Of a stretch of 17,415 nucleotides of DNA, positions 7,655-16,700 are shown piece after piece; position 1 is the stretch's first letter, and each line of letters starts with the position of its first letter. The stretch is from positions 1 through 17,415 of the forward strand of contig JASFQI010000071.1 of assembly GCA_050115555.1 (NCBI GenBank), written 5' to 3'. The notes under the pieces are model-generated. The model was not told the origin of the DNA. It ran no database searches and saw only the letters and a program-made list of their open reading frames with translations. Made by a program: the position numbers and the translations under genes. The DNA is from JASFQI01 sp050115555 (GTDB lineage Bacteria > Desulfobacterota > DSM-4660 > Desulfatiglandales > HGW-15).

Positions 7655-8134
7655 CTATTCCTTCTTTTTCTCTTCCTTCTGCTGCATAAACGCCTTGAAG
7701 CTCATGTCCGCGTATGCGTCGGTTTCAATGTACTCGAGGACGTCCAGGTACTGCATGGGAGGGACAAACCCCGGTACGACTTGAAGGGGCTCGCCCTTGG
7801 GGCTGAGGAACCAGCAGGTGGGGAAGGCGCCGACCCGAAAGGAAGCTGCCACGTCCCTTTCGAGGTCCGCATCCACGTGGATCGGGACAAAGTGGTCGTT
7901 GATGTAGTCGGCAACGTCCATGGTCGCAAACGTTTTTCTCTCCATGTGCTCGCAGAAGAGGCACTGGGAGGTCCGGAAGTAGACGAGGACCTTGCGGTCG
8001 CTTTCCTTGGCCATCTGGATCCCCCTCCTGAATCCGACCCAGGAGATGTCGGCCGCCGGGGCCGGTGAAGGGAGAAAGGCCGGGGCAAGAAGGCAAAGGA
8101 TTGCGACCAGGATGGAAAATCGGAATGTTTTCAC
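7655..8134 (-). CDS. Exported thioredoxin-fold protein with CLFC motif
   Basis: A 159-residue protein with a signal peptide (hydrophobic ILVAILCLLAPAFL, likely cleavage after APAA near residue 28). A thioredoxin-like domain of the DUF255/thioredoxin_7 type follows: strand KVLVYFRTSQ, active-site C58-L-F-C61, then HVDAD, and the cis-proline in GAFPTCWFL (Pro105). The C-terminus is a lysine/glutamate-rich tail. It probably handles disulfides in the periplasm. A frame open to 8242 would overlap the HdrC gene; the GTG at 8134 is preferred because GGGAG precedes it by five bases and the signal peptide starts there. It is the last gene of the Hdr set, 74 bases after HdrC, and ends 20 bases from the convergent activator. 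Whether it works with the cytoplasmic Hdr proteins is unknown. Confidence 0.88.
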   Translation of the reverse strand: MKTFRFSILVAILCLLAPAFLPSPAPAADISWVGFRRGIQMAKESDRKVLVYFRTSQCLFCEHMERKTFATMDVADYINDHFVPIHVDADLERDVAASFRVGAFPTCWFLSPKGEPLQVVPGFVPPMQYLDVLEYIETDAYADMSFKAFMQQKEEKKKE

Positions 8135-8139
8135 AAAGG

Positions 8140-8144
8140 CTCCC
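8140..8144 (-). promoter_or_regulatory. Ribosome binding site for the thioredoxin-like gene (GTG start)
   Basis: GGGAG on the minus strand lies five bases before the GTG at 8134. It supports the short form that begins with the signal peptide. Confidence 0.65.
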
Positions 8145-8208
8145 TGTTTCGGCCGCTCATCTGAAGCGCCGGCACTACGGAGGCGGCCTCTTCGCAGCGC
8201 GCGGTTCC

Positions 8209-8679
8209 CTACTCGGGAAAAAGGGCCCCCATCACCTCGCACGAGGTGGGAAGCGCGGGCAGATCGATCTTCTGCCGTTTCTTGTTGTCAAAGTCGTCCA
8301 GGGGGTAGATGCGGCCGTTGGTGAGCACGAGGTCTTCCTGCGCGCGAATCCCGGTGGGCGCATGCCCCTCTTCCTTGGCCATGTTCTTGAGGAGAGTCAG
8401 GAACTCGGTGATGCGCACGTCATTGGGGCACCGTTCCTGGCACGTGTAGCAGCTCGAGCAGAGCCAGAGCTCATTGCTTCCGAGCACCTCCTGCTTGAGT
8501 CCCAGGAGGGCCATGCGAATGAAGCGGATGGGATTGAATCGCGGGTCCACCTGGGCCACCGGGCAGCTGGATGCGCACGTCAGGCAGGTGAAGCAGGCCT
8601 TGAGCTTTTCCGATTCGTGCCGGCGTGCGAGCTCCTGCTTGAACTCCGAGTCCACGTGATCGAGCTGGATGGTTTCCAT
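8209..8679 (-). CDS. hdrC: Heterodisulfide reductase subunit C-like iron-sulfur protein
   Basis: A 156-residue soluble protein with two four-cysteine [4Fe-4S] motifs. The first is C29-C32-C35-C39 followed by proline, and the second is C74-C77-C80-C84 followed by proline, the spacing of HdrC. The MALLGLKQEVL helix and the SNELWLCSSCYTC context are characteristic. HdrC passes electrons from the HdrA ferredoxin clusters to the CCG-type catalytic subunit HdrB. Here no hdrB is adjacent: upstream is the tandem HdrA (59-base gap) and downstream the thioredoxin-like gene. The partner may be the CCG protein at the far right of the cluster. The C-terminal ~45 residues, after the second cluster, are lineage-specific and end in EVMGALFPE. 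The start ATG is preceded by AAGGA. Confidence 0.9.
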   Translation of the reverse strand: METIQLDHVDSEFKQELARRHESEKLKACFTCLTCASSCPVAQVDPRFNPIRFIRMALLGLKQEVLGSNELWLCSSCYTCQERCPNDVRITEFLTLLKNMAKEEGHAPTGIRAQEDLVLTNGRIYPLDDFDNKKRQKIDLPALPTSCEVMGALFPE

Positions 8680-8738
8680 TGATCCTGTTCCTTCTGAAAA
8701 CGCGCTGTGGTCAACCCTTCATACCGAGGACTTCGGTG

Positions 8739-11700
8739 TCACGATCCCATGGCCTCCTCCAGGAGGCCCTCCAGCATGCCGAAGGTCTGGCGGTCCGTGG
8801 CAAGGGGTAGCCGGGCCGCCCCGTTCGGGCAGGCCGCCACGCAAATGCCGCAGCCCTGGCAGGCCGCCTCGATGACGCGGATGCGGTCCTTTTCCCGGTA
8901 CCGCGCCTGGAACGGGCAGACCGCGATGCAGGTTTCGCAGACCGAGCACAGGGTGTGCCTCACCTCGGACACGGTCCGGGACGTCTGAATCGCGGATCGG
9001 GCCAGGAGGTTCACGGCCCGCACGGCCGCAGCGCGCGCCTGGAGCAGGGTCTCGCTCATGTTGCGCGGCGCAAGCGCCAGCCCGCAAGCAAAGACGCCCG
9101 GGCGTTCCAGGTCCACGGGGCGCCATTTTGCATCCATCTCCTGGAAGAAGCCGTCCTCGTTGAGCTCCAGGCCGACAATGCGTGCCAGGTCCCCATGATC
9201 CGACGGGACCACGCCCGTGCTCAGGACCAGGAGGTCCGGGTGGATTTCCACGTTCATCCCCAGGACCGGCTCGGGGAAGCGCACGAGCACGCGATCATCC
9301 TCCACGGTGACCTCGGGCTTTTCGTCCCTGGTGTATCGGATGAACTGGACCCCCTTCTCGCGAAGCTCCCGGTATTTCGACTCGAGGAAACCGTAGCTCA
9401 TGAGATCCCGGTAGAGCACGTAGATGTCCGCATCAGGGTGAATTTCCAGGATTCTGCCGGCATTCTTGAGCGCGGATGCGCAGCAGATACGGCTGCAGTA
9501 CGCGCGTCCCTCGGGCTCCCTGGAGCCCACGCACTGGATCATCACGACGCGTCCCAGGTCGTCGGAGGAAAGCGCACCCTCGGCCAGCCGGGCCTCGAGG
9601 TCGCCCTGGCGGAGAATGCGGTCGTTGGCGCCGAAGGCGTACTCGGTGGTTTCGGCCTCTTTTCCGCCGGTGGCCAGGATCACGGCTCCGCACCCCACGG
9701 TCCGGGAGGCATCCCCTTCCTGAACGCGGGCGGCGAATCGGCCGATCTCACCGGTCAGGCCGGTCAGCTTGGCGCCGGTGGAGATTTGAATGCGCTCGTG
9801 ATTGCGGACCCTGGATTCCAGGTCGTCGAGAAATAAAGCAGGGTCGATGGCCTCCAGGGTGGAGCGCCTGCGGCGCGTCTCCCCTCCCAGCTTTGCCGCC
9901 TTTTCCAGAAGCACGACGTCCACACCGGAGTCGGCCACGGCCAGGGCCGCGGTCATGCCTGCCAGGCCTCCACCCACGATCAGGACGTTTGGGATCACGG
10001 AGACCGTTCCTGCGCAGGGAAACTCGCGGTGCTTCTGCTTGAGCACGGAGGCTGCCAGGGCCGCCAGGGCTCTTTGGCGTTTGCTGTCCGTATCGCCGGG
10101 ACCCAGGCCGGCCCCTCGAAGGTCCACCACGTCTACCAGGTCCTCGCTCAGGCCGATCGCTGCGCCCAGCTTTCGAAGGCGGCGGTCGTAGACGTACGGG
10201 GAGCAGGCCCCGATCACGAGCCGGTTCGCTGCGAGCCCTTCAAGGGCCGCCATGGCCTCTTCAAACCCCTGGGTCTGGCAGAGGCGGTCGCCTTCCACCA
10301 CGCCGGCCACGTCCGGGTTGTGAGCGAGCTCCTCCCGGAGCTCGTCCCAGGGCAGGTCCGAGCCCTGCCCCCCGAAGCAGCGGCAAAGGAGCAGCCCCAC
10401 CTGCGGTTTCTCTCTGGACACGTCCCGGGCACGGACCCTGTCCTCTCCTTTCGGTTCCGCGATTGCCGGCTCGGTCAGGAGCGCGGCCTGGCAGGCAGCG
10501 GACTCGGCCTGAAGCACGGTCTCGGTGATGTCCTTGAGCCCGGTGGCCGAGCCGCACCAGAAGACCCCGGGCCGGTCTGTGGCCACCTGGTTGAATCCCT
10601 CTCCTCCGGCAAACCCGTGCGGGTTCAGGGCGACCCCGGCGATCTCGGCGAGCCGCTTCATGGCAGAGGTGCTTGCCTGGCCCGTGGAGAGCACCACGAG
10701 GTCAAAGGGCCGCTCCTGAATGCGGCCGTCGCTCTCGGAGTAGTACTTGAGGAACAGGCCCCTTTCCGGGTCCGAGTCCACGGCGTGGACGCGGCAGGGG
10801 ATCTTTTCCACGCCCTGATCTTCGGCCAGGCACTGGTAGCGGAAGCCCTCTTTCCCGAAAGTGCGCATGTCCATGTAGAACACAGTGGTCTCGGTCTCCG
10901 GGGACCGCTCCTTCACGAGCAGGGCCTCCTTGAGGGAGAACATGCAGCACACCGAGGAGCAGTAGTCCTGCCCGAGCTTCTTGTTTCGCGACCCCACGCA
11001 CTGGATCCAGGCGACGCGTTCGACCGGCTTTCCGTCCGAGGGCCGCAGGAGCTTTCCGCCCGTAGGCCCGGTGCCGCTGAGCAGCCGTTCCATCTCCAGG
11101 CTGGTCACCACGTCCGGAAGGGCGGTGTACTGGTAGGCTTCCAGGGGGGACGGGTCGTAGAGTCCGCAGCCCGGGGCCAGGATCAAGGCGCCCACCTCGA
11201 ACGTCTCGTCCCGGGGCTCGCCGTCCAGGCTCACGGCCTCGGTGGGGCAGGCCGTGACACACTCCCCGCAGCGCGTGCAGTGCTCAAAGTCAATGGCGTA
11301 AGAAAAAGGGAGGTTATGGGGAACCTCGCGACGGATGGCCTTGCGGGAGTCGAGCCCTTCGTTGAATCCGTATGGGACCTCCACGGGGCAGGCCTCCTCG
11401 CACCGACCGCACCCGATGCAACGGGCAGGGTCCACGCCGCGGGGCTGGGTCCGGAGGGTGGCCTCGAAGCGCCCTGCCTCGCCCTCGAGCGCGATCAGCT
11501 CGGTCAGGGGAAGGAGGCGGATGTTCTCGTGGAAGAGACCCTTTCGCATGCAGTACTCGGACGCGGCATCCCGCTCCCAGGCGGGGAGCATGCGGCACAG
11601 CCCGCAGTGGTTGTTGGGGAACTGGTAGTCGAGCTGGGAGAGAATGCCCCCCAGGGCCGGAGAGGACTCCGCAAGGAGCACCCGGCGCCCCTGTTCGGCC

Positions 11701-11774
11701 AGGTCGATCGCCGCCTTGATGCCCCCCACGCCGGCGCCGATCACCAACACCGTACTCGCATTGCTCTCTGCCAT
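8739..11774 (-). CDS. hdrA: Tandem HdrA-like flavin/iron-sulfur protein (two HdrA modules in one chain)
   Basis: A 1011-residue protein built from two HdrA modules. Module 1 (1-440) begins directly with an FAD Rossmann motif (VLVIGAGVGGIKAA, 9-22). It carries two ferredoxin motifs (C119/122/125/129 and C166/169/172/176) and the HdrA-specific cysteines C259, C272, C276 and C277 (IQCVGSRN ... YCSSVCC). Module 2 (455-1011) has the HdrA N-terminal domain (LLLCRCFGG; IGACSPYVYDRRL), a second FAD motif (VLIVGGGLAGMTAAL, 597-611), and C748, C760, C764 and C765. It has no ferredoxin insert but ends with two C-terminal ferredoxin motifs (C943/946/949/953 and C972/975/978/982). So about two FADs and six Fe-S clusters are expected. 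HdrA flavins are the site of electron bifurcation in characterised complexes. The start has a strong AGGAGAGG upstream. BamE-like HdrA proteins are a possible comparison. Confidence 0.92.
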   Translation of the reverse strand: MAESNASTVLVIGAGVGGIKAAIDLAEQGRRVLLAESSPALGGILSQLDYQFPNNHCGLCRMLPAWERDAASEYCMRKGLFHENIRLLPLTELIALEGEAGRFEATLRTQPRGVDPARCIGCGRCEEACPVEVPYGFNEGLDSRKAIRREVPHNLPFSYAIDFEHCTRCGECVTACPTEAVSLDGEPRDETFEVGALILAPGCGLYDPSPLEAYQYTALPDVVTSLEMERLLSGTGPTGGKLLRPSDGKPVERVAWIQCVGSRNKKLGQDYCSSVCCMFSLKEALLVKERSPETETTVFYMDMRTFGKEGFRYQCLAEDQGVEKIPCRVHAVDSDPERGLFLKYYSESDGRIQERPFDLVVLSTGQASTSAMKRLAEIAGVALNPHGFAGGEGFNQVATDRPGVFWCGSATGLKDITETVLQAESAACQAALLTEPAIAEPKGEDRVRARDVSREKPQVGLLLCRCFGGQGSDLPWDELREELAHNPDVAGVVEGDRLCQTQGFEEAMAALEGLAANRLVIGACSPYVYDRRLRKLGAAIGLSEDLVDVVDLRGAGLGPGDTDSKRQRALAALAASVLKQKHREFPCAGTVSVIPNVLIVGGGLAGMTAALAVADSGVDVVLLEKAAKLGGETRRRRSTLEAIDPALFLDDLESRVRNHERIQISTGAKLTGLTGEIGRFAARVQEGDASRTVGCGAVILATGGKEAETTEYAFGANDRILRQGDLEARLAEGALSSDDLGRVVMIQCVGSREPEGRAYCSRICCASALKNAGRILEIHPDADIYVLYRDLMSYGFLESKYRELREKGVQFIRYTRDEKPEVTVEDDRVLVRFPEPVLGMNVEIHPDLLVLSTGVVPSDHGDLARIVGLELNEDGFFQEMDAKWRPVDLERPGVFACGLALAPRNMSETLLQARAAAVRAVNLLARSAIQTSRTVSEVRHTLCSVCETCIAVCPFQARYREKDRIRVIEAACQGCGICVAACPNGAARLPLATDRQTFGMLEGLLEEAMGS

Positions 11775-11853
11775 GTTCCTCTCCTGTCCCGATGAGGAGC
11801 CTTTTTCATGGCCCCTCGCTTCGCGTGGCCTCCGGCTTCAGGGACTGGCGGCC

Positions 11854-12990
11854 TTAGTCCGCCCCCAGCTCCAGGAACTCCTGGTCCTCGAACACGGAGA
11901 GCGGCAGGGGCTCGTCCGGGCTGCGTCCCGGCTCGTACCCGAAGCGTGTCTGCGCCCGGTGCGCGGCCGTGCGAAAGAGCTCCATGACCGGGAGGTCCAT
12001 GGGGCATGCCGTGGAGCACTGGCCGCAGCCCACGCAGAGCGTGCCGATGTGGATCATCCGCGTGATGTGGAAGAACGCCGTGTCCGTGGGAAGCTTGACC
12101 TGCCCTCTCTTTCCGGCCCAGCGGAAGTACTGCTCGGGATCGTGGCGAAAGGTGTCCGTGAGAAAGACGCACTCCCTGCAGTAGCAGACCGGGCAGGCCG
12201 CACGGCAGTTGTAGCAGTTGATGCAGGTCTTGAGAAGGTTTCGGAGCCCGGCGAACGAGGAGGCCTTTTCTTCGTACTCCTGAAAAAGGGCGTCCCGCTC
12301 CGCGGTGCGGGTCTTGATCAGGGCATCGACCTGCCCGGCCCGGTCCCCGGGCTCTTCCGAAGACTGCGCCTCTTCCAGGTCGAGGCGGTCCAGGGCGGCA
12401 CGGCCGGGATCGGTCTGAGCGCAGATCACGAGCTCCTGGTTCAGGTCCGTTCCCAGGAGCCGGAATGCCAGATCCGCGGAATCGTGCACCGGATGCTCGC
12501 ACACCCGGCACGCGGGCAGCCGGGCAAGGGTGTCGTCGTTGGAAACGGCGCGCTCGTGAAAGGCCAGGGCCGCTCGGTCGCCCTCCTCCGCGACCAGGGC
12601 CAGGAAGTCCCTGGGCTCCATGCGTCCGCTGCAGTCCGTGGTGATCACCAGGACCTGGTCCAGGTCCGCCTGCTTGAGCTTGGCCAGCTCCAGGTACGCG
12701 CGAAAGTCGCAGGGCCTTAGAAACGCGGCGATACGGTACCCGGGCTTCTTGAAGGTGAGGGCGGAAAGGAGCCGCGCAGCGCTCGTGGGCGTGACAGGGG
12801 CCAGGGGATCCAGGCCGTCCAGGTGCGCCGGGTCCCTCACCAGGGTGTGCATGACCATGACGCCGTCGGGCTGACGCATGGGCAGAAACACGGCCTGCAC
12901 CTCGTCCTGTTCCAGGAGGTTCGAGAAGAATCCCTTGAACGCCTCGTTGATGTTCCCCGAATCCACGGGGAGGCTCACGCAATCCGTCAT
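11854..12990 (-). CDS. FrhB/FdhB-like iron-sulfur flavoprotein of the Hdr cluster
   Basis: A 378-residue protein resembling the beta subunits of F420-dependent hydrogenase and formate dehydrogenase. The N-terminal part contains the family signature AAFLRPCDFRAYLELAKL (C94) and VLVITTDCSG (C120), followed by a cysteine pair C161/C164. The C-terminal half has two [4Fe-4S] motifs, C256/259/262/266 with further cysteines C269/271/274 directly after (PVCYCREC), and C319/322/325/329. In characterised relatives this subunit carries FAD and moves electrons between Fe-S clusters and F420 or NAD(P)H; in this organism the partner is unknown. An acidic, low-complexity stretch at 195-225 separates the halves. 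It lies between MvhD (95-base gap) and the tandem HdrA (79-base gap), suggesting an electron entry or exit arm of the Hdr complex. GGAGG sits four bases before the ATG. Confidence 0.85.
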   Translation of the reverse strand: MTDCVSLPVDSGNINEAFKGFFSNLLEQDEVQAVFLPMRQPDGVMVMHTLVRDPAHLDGLDPLAPVTPTSAARLLSALTFKKPGYRIAAFLRPCDFRAYLELAKLKQADLDQVLVITTDCSGRMEPRDFLALVAEEGDRAALAFHERAVSNDDTLARLPACRVCEHPVHDSADLAFRLLGTDLNQELVICAQTDPGRAALDRLDLEEAQSSEEPGDRAGQVDALIKTRTAERDALFQEYEEKASSFAGLRNLLKTCINCYNCRAACPVCYCRECVFLTDTFRHDPEQYFRWAGKRGQVKLPTDTAFFHITRMIHIGTLCVGCGQCSTACPMDLPVMELFRTAAHRAQTRFGYEPGRSPDEPLPLSVFEDQEFLELGAD

Positions 12991-13044
12991 GTTTCCTCCA
13001 CCCTTCCTGAAGATGCTTCGCTCGCGCCGATCCCGGCCTGCATC

Positions 13045-13061
13045 TCGAACCTGCGGTTCGA
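13045..13061. repeat. Perfect hairpin in the MvhD-FrhB-like intergenic gap
   Basis: A seven-base perfect stem TCGAACC/GGTTCGA with a three-base loop sits in the 95-base gap. No T-run follows in the direction of transcription, so it is unlikely to be a terminator. It could be a transcript processing or stability element. Confidence 0.4.
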
Positions 13062-13085
13062 CGGGTTTTCACACCGGGGTGAGTT

Positions 13086-13508
13086 TCAGGCCACCAGCTC
13101 CTTCTTGAGCTCCGTGGGCCCCAGGGCCTTGACCTTTTCCGTCATCTCCCGGATGGTCTCTGCGAAGATGTTGCCCTCGCTCGCACCGATCCACCTCAGC
13201 CAGATGCGGTCGTCCTCCACGCCGTACTGGGCCAGGATTTCCTTGATCAGGGCGACCCTGCGGCGGGCCTTGTAATTGCCGTTGATGTAGTGGCAGTCTC
13301 CGGGATGGCACCCGCCGATGAGCACGGCGTCCGCGCCCTCGAAAAAGGCTTTGAGCACGAACTGGGGGTCCACCATGCCGCTGCACATCATGCGGATGAG
13401 GCGGACGTTCGGCGGGTACTTCTGCCGGGAGGTGCCTGCCAGGTCCGCGGCCGTGAAGGTGCACCAGTTGCAGACAAAGGCCACAATAATGGGATCTTGA
13501 TCGCTCAT
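13086..13508 (-). CDS. mvhD: MvhD-like [2Fe-2S] electron-transfer subunit
   Basis: A 140-residue protein matching the delta subunit of methyl-viologen-reducing hydrogenase. Motifs are VCNWCTFTAADLAG (C13, C16), RMMCSGMVDP (C42) and IGGCHPGDCHY (C67, C72), the five cysteines expected to hold the [2Fe-2S] cluster. Many relatives have an extra cysteine just before the first (CCNWC); here it is valine. MvhD docks on HdrA and delivers electrons to its flavin. It lies directly after the HdrA-GltD gene on the same strand, the usual HdrA-MvhD order. There is no hydrogenase or formate dehydrogenase large subunit in the window, so the donor feeding it is unknown. GGAG lies six bases before the ATG. Confidence 0.95.
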   Translation of the reverse strand: MSDQDPIIVAFVCNWCTFTAADLAGTSRQKYPPNVRLIRMMCSGMVDPQFVLKAFFEGADAVLIGGCHPGDCHYINGNYKARRRVALIKEILAQYGVEDDRIWLRWIGASEGNIFAETIREMTEKVKALGPTELKKELVA

Positions 13509-13552
13509 GCCCTGCTCCGTTTTTGCTTTTCGATCTGGATGCTCTTTACCAT

Positions 13553-13710
13553 TCCCCTCGGCCCCTTGACCCCTTGGTCCCCTCTCACGCCATCAACACC
13601 TGGGTCTCTTCGAATCCCCGACAGTCCGCGAGTTTTGCTGGGCCTCGTTTACTCCTTACCCCTTACCCCTTTAATCCTTCAATCCTTTCCCTTCCCCTCT
13701 CACGCCATCA
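13553..13710. repeat. Purine-rich short repeats and a 17-bp direct repeat between HdrA-GltD and MvhD
   Basis: The gap holds two tracts of degenerate seven- to eight-base repeats. On the minus strand they read as variants of AAGGGGT: about 13650-13697 (AAGGATT, AAAGGGGT, AAGGGGT, AAGGAGT) and about 13553-13585 (AAGGGGTC, AAGGGGCC). A perfect 17-base direct repeat, CCCCTCTCACGCCATCA on the plus strand, occurs at 13579-13595 and 13694-13710. The second copy contains the last codons and the stop of HdrA-GltD. The two copies bound a 115-base unit. Confidence 0.7.
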
Positions 13711-16700
13711 GCCCCTCGATCTCGGCAAACACCTGGCGGTCCGTGAAGTGGCTGACCTTGGCCGCGCCGCTCGGGCAGTAGGCCGCGCAGCTCCCGCACC
13801 CCTTGCACTTGGCCTCGTTCACCACGCTCACGCCCCGGCGCTCGTCAAAATCGATGGCCGAGTAAGCGCAGAGCTCCCGGCAGACCTGGCACCCCACGCA
13901 GAGGTCCGGGTCGATGAAGGAGGTCATGGGGCTGACCTCCACCTTGCCGAAGGCGGACAGGCTGATCGCCTCGCTGGCCGCTCCCTTGGCCTGGGCTACG
14001 GTGTCCGGGATGTCCTTGGGGCCCTGGCAGGCCCCGGCCACGAAAACGCCGGCGCTGGCCGTGGAGACCGGCTCCAGCTTGGGGTGCTCCTCGAGGAAGA
14101 ACCCGTCCCGGCCTATGCTGAGGCCGAAGCACCGGGCCACGTCCAGGGCGTCGTCCCGGGCCTCCATGGCCACGCACAGGATGGCCATGTCCACGGGAAT
14201 CCGCATCATTTTCCCCAGGAGCGTGTCCTCGGCGATCACGATGAGCTTTCCTTCCTCCTCCGGGTCCTCGGCCTTGTCCGTGATCCGCGCGGCCTTTCCG
14301 CGCACCAGCTTGACGCCCTCGGACTGGACCCGGTTCATGAACTCTTCGTACCCTTTCCCGAAGCACCGCATGTCGATGTAGAAGTTGTAGACCGCGGTCT
14401 CCTCGCCCACACGGTCCTTGATGAGATGGGCGTACTTGAGCGCGTACATGCAGCACACCCGGCTGCAGTACTCGTGGTAGTTCACGTCCCGGCTTCCGAT
14501 GCAGTGGAGGATGGCCACGCTCTCCGGGGGGCGGTCGAAACTGCCCTCCTCGTTTCGAAGGAGGATCTCCCCTCCTGTGGGGCCCGTGGCATTGGTGAGC
14601 CGCTCGAACTCCAGGCTGGTGTACACATTCCGGTATTGGCCATACCCGAACTGGGCCATGGGGGTGGGGTCGAGCAGGTCGAACCCGGTGGCCAGGATGA
14701 TGCTTCCCACGTCCAGCTCGACGATCTCGTCTTGCATGGTGTGGTCCACCGCGCCCACCTTGCAGGCCCGAACGCATTCCATGCACTCGGAGCACACCCC
14801 GCAGTTGAGGCAGCGCCGGGCTTCCTGTTGGGCATGGTCCTCACTCAGCCCCTGGCTCACCTCGTCAAAGCAGCCCTTTCGAGCCTCGCTCTCTTGAAGC
14901 TCGGGCGCGGCCCGGGCCTCGGTGGGAAGGCCTTCCGGGATCTCGGCCCAGTCCGGCTCCGATGGGGCCCCGGCGACGGTTTCGGAATGGGATGCGGCCG
15001 GTTCCTCGCCCCGCAGAAAGGCGTCCATGGCATCGGCCGCCCTTCGGCCCGTGGCCACGGCCTCGATGACCGTGGCCGGCCCGCTCACGGCGTCCCCGGC
15101 CGCGAATACGCCGGGTGCTGCGGTCTGCATGGTCGCCGGGTCCACCTCGAGGGTGTTCCAGGGGGTCACGGACAGGCCGTCCTCCTGCTGAATCCAGGAG
15201 GCATCCGGCTGCTGCCCGATGGCCGGGATCACGGCGTCGCAGGCGATCGTGAACTCCGAGCCCGGCACGGGCTGGGGACGGCGTCGACCGCTTGCGTCGG
15301 GCTCGCCCAGCTCGGTCTCCATGCACTCGAACCCGGAGACCCGGCCGTTCTCACCCACAATGCGGACCGGCGCGGTCAGCGTTCGAATGGTAATGCCCTC
15401 CTCCAGGGCCTCCTCGATCTCCTCGGGGTAGGCGGGCATCTCGTCGCGGCTCCGGCGGTACACGATCTGGACGTCCTCGCATCCCATGCGAAGGGCGGTC
15501 CGGGCCGCGTCCAATGCCACGTTTCCGCCCCCGATCACCACGACGCGTTTCCCCGGGGCCTGTCCCTGCCCCAGGTTGACCTCCCGGAGGAAGTCCACCG
15601 CATCCACGACGCCTTCAATCTCGCTTTCGCCGGGGATGCGCATCTTCAGGCTCCTGTGGGCACCTATTCCGACAAAGATCGCATCGAACCCCTCGTCCCG
15701 AAGACCGGAGAGGGTGATGTCCTCGCCCAGGCGCACGCCGGTTCGGGTCTCCACGCCGAGCCCCAGGATGAAGTCGATCTCGCGGTCCAGGACCACCGGG
15801 GGGAGCCGGTAGTCGGGAATGCCCACCCGGAGCATGCCTCCCAGCTTGGGAAGGGCCTCGAAGATCGTCACGGCATAGCCCTTGAGTCGCAGGTAGTGCG
15901 ATGCGGTCAGACCGGCAGGGCCCGACCCGATCACCGCCACCCGCTCGGAGCGTTCCTCGATATCCGGCCATGGGAGAGCGCTCAGGTCCACCCGGTCCGC
16001 GGCCGTTCGCTTGAGCTCGCGAATGGAGATCGCCTGGTCGACCCGGGCTCTCCTGCACTGGGTCTCACACGGGTGAGGGCAGACGCGGCCCAGCACACCC
16101 GGCAGGGGAAGGCGCTCCAGGATCAGGCGGATCGCCTCCTCGTACTTGCCCTGGCCCACGAGTTGGACATACCCCTGCACGTTGATTCCGGCCGGGCACG
16201 CCAGGACGCAGGGTGCGCGGTCCTTTTTCTCGATGGCAAAGGTGATGGGGACGGCCTGGGGAAAGGATCGGTAGATGGCCTTGCGGTCCTTCAGCCCCTG
16301 GTCCCACTCGTTGGGGCGGATCACGGGGCAGGCCTCGGCGCACTCTCCGCACCCGGTGCAGGTGGCTTCGTTCACGTAGCGCGCCTTTTTCCGGACCTGG
16401 ACACGGAAGCTTCCCACGAACCCGTCTACATGCTCCACCTCGCTGTACGTGAGAAGCTCGATGTTGGGGTTCTGGCCCACGGAGACCATCTTGGGCGTGC
16501 CGATGCAGGAGGCGCAGTCCAGGGTGGGAAAGGTCTTGTCGTACTGGAGCATGTGGCCGCCCACCGTGGGCTCCTTCTCCACCAGGAAGGCCTTGAACCC
16601 GGCGCTCGCCACGTCCAGGGCGGCCTGCATCCCGGCGATGCCGCCGCCCACGATCAGGACGTTGGGGTTGACCGGTACGACCTTGGCATCCAGGGGCTGC

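Noticed and set aside
8135..8242. Longer start for the thioredoxin-like gene overlapping HdrC
   Set aside because: It would place 36 charged residues before the signal peptide; the GTG at 8134 has a good ribosome binding site.
10029..11795. Plus-strand open frame of 588 residues opposite the tandem HdrA
   Set aside because: Antisense shadow; no motifs, and the minus-strand HdrA reading is unambiguous.
13553..13697. CRISPR array in the repeat-rich gap
   Set aside because: The repeats are only seven to eight bases and degenerate; there are no regular spacers or cas genes.
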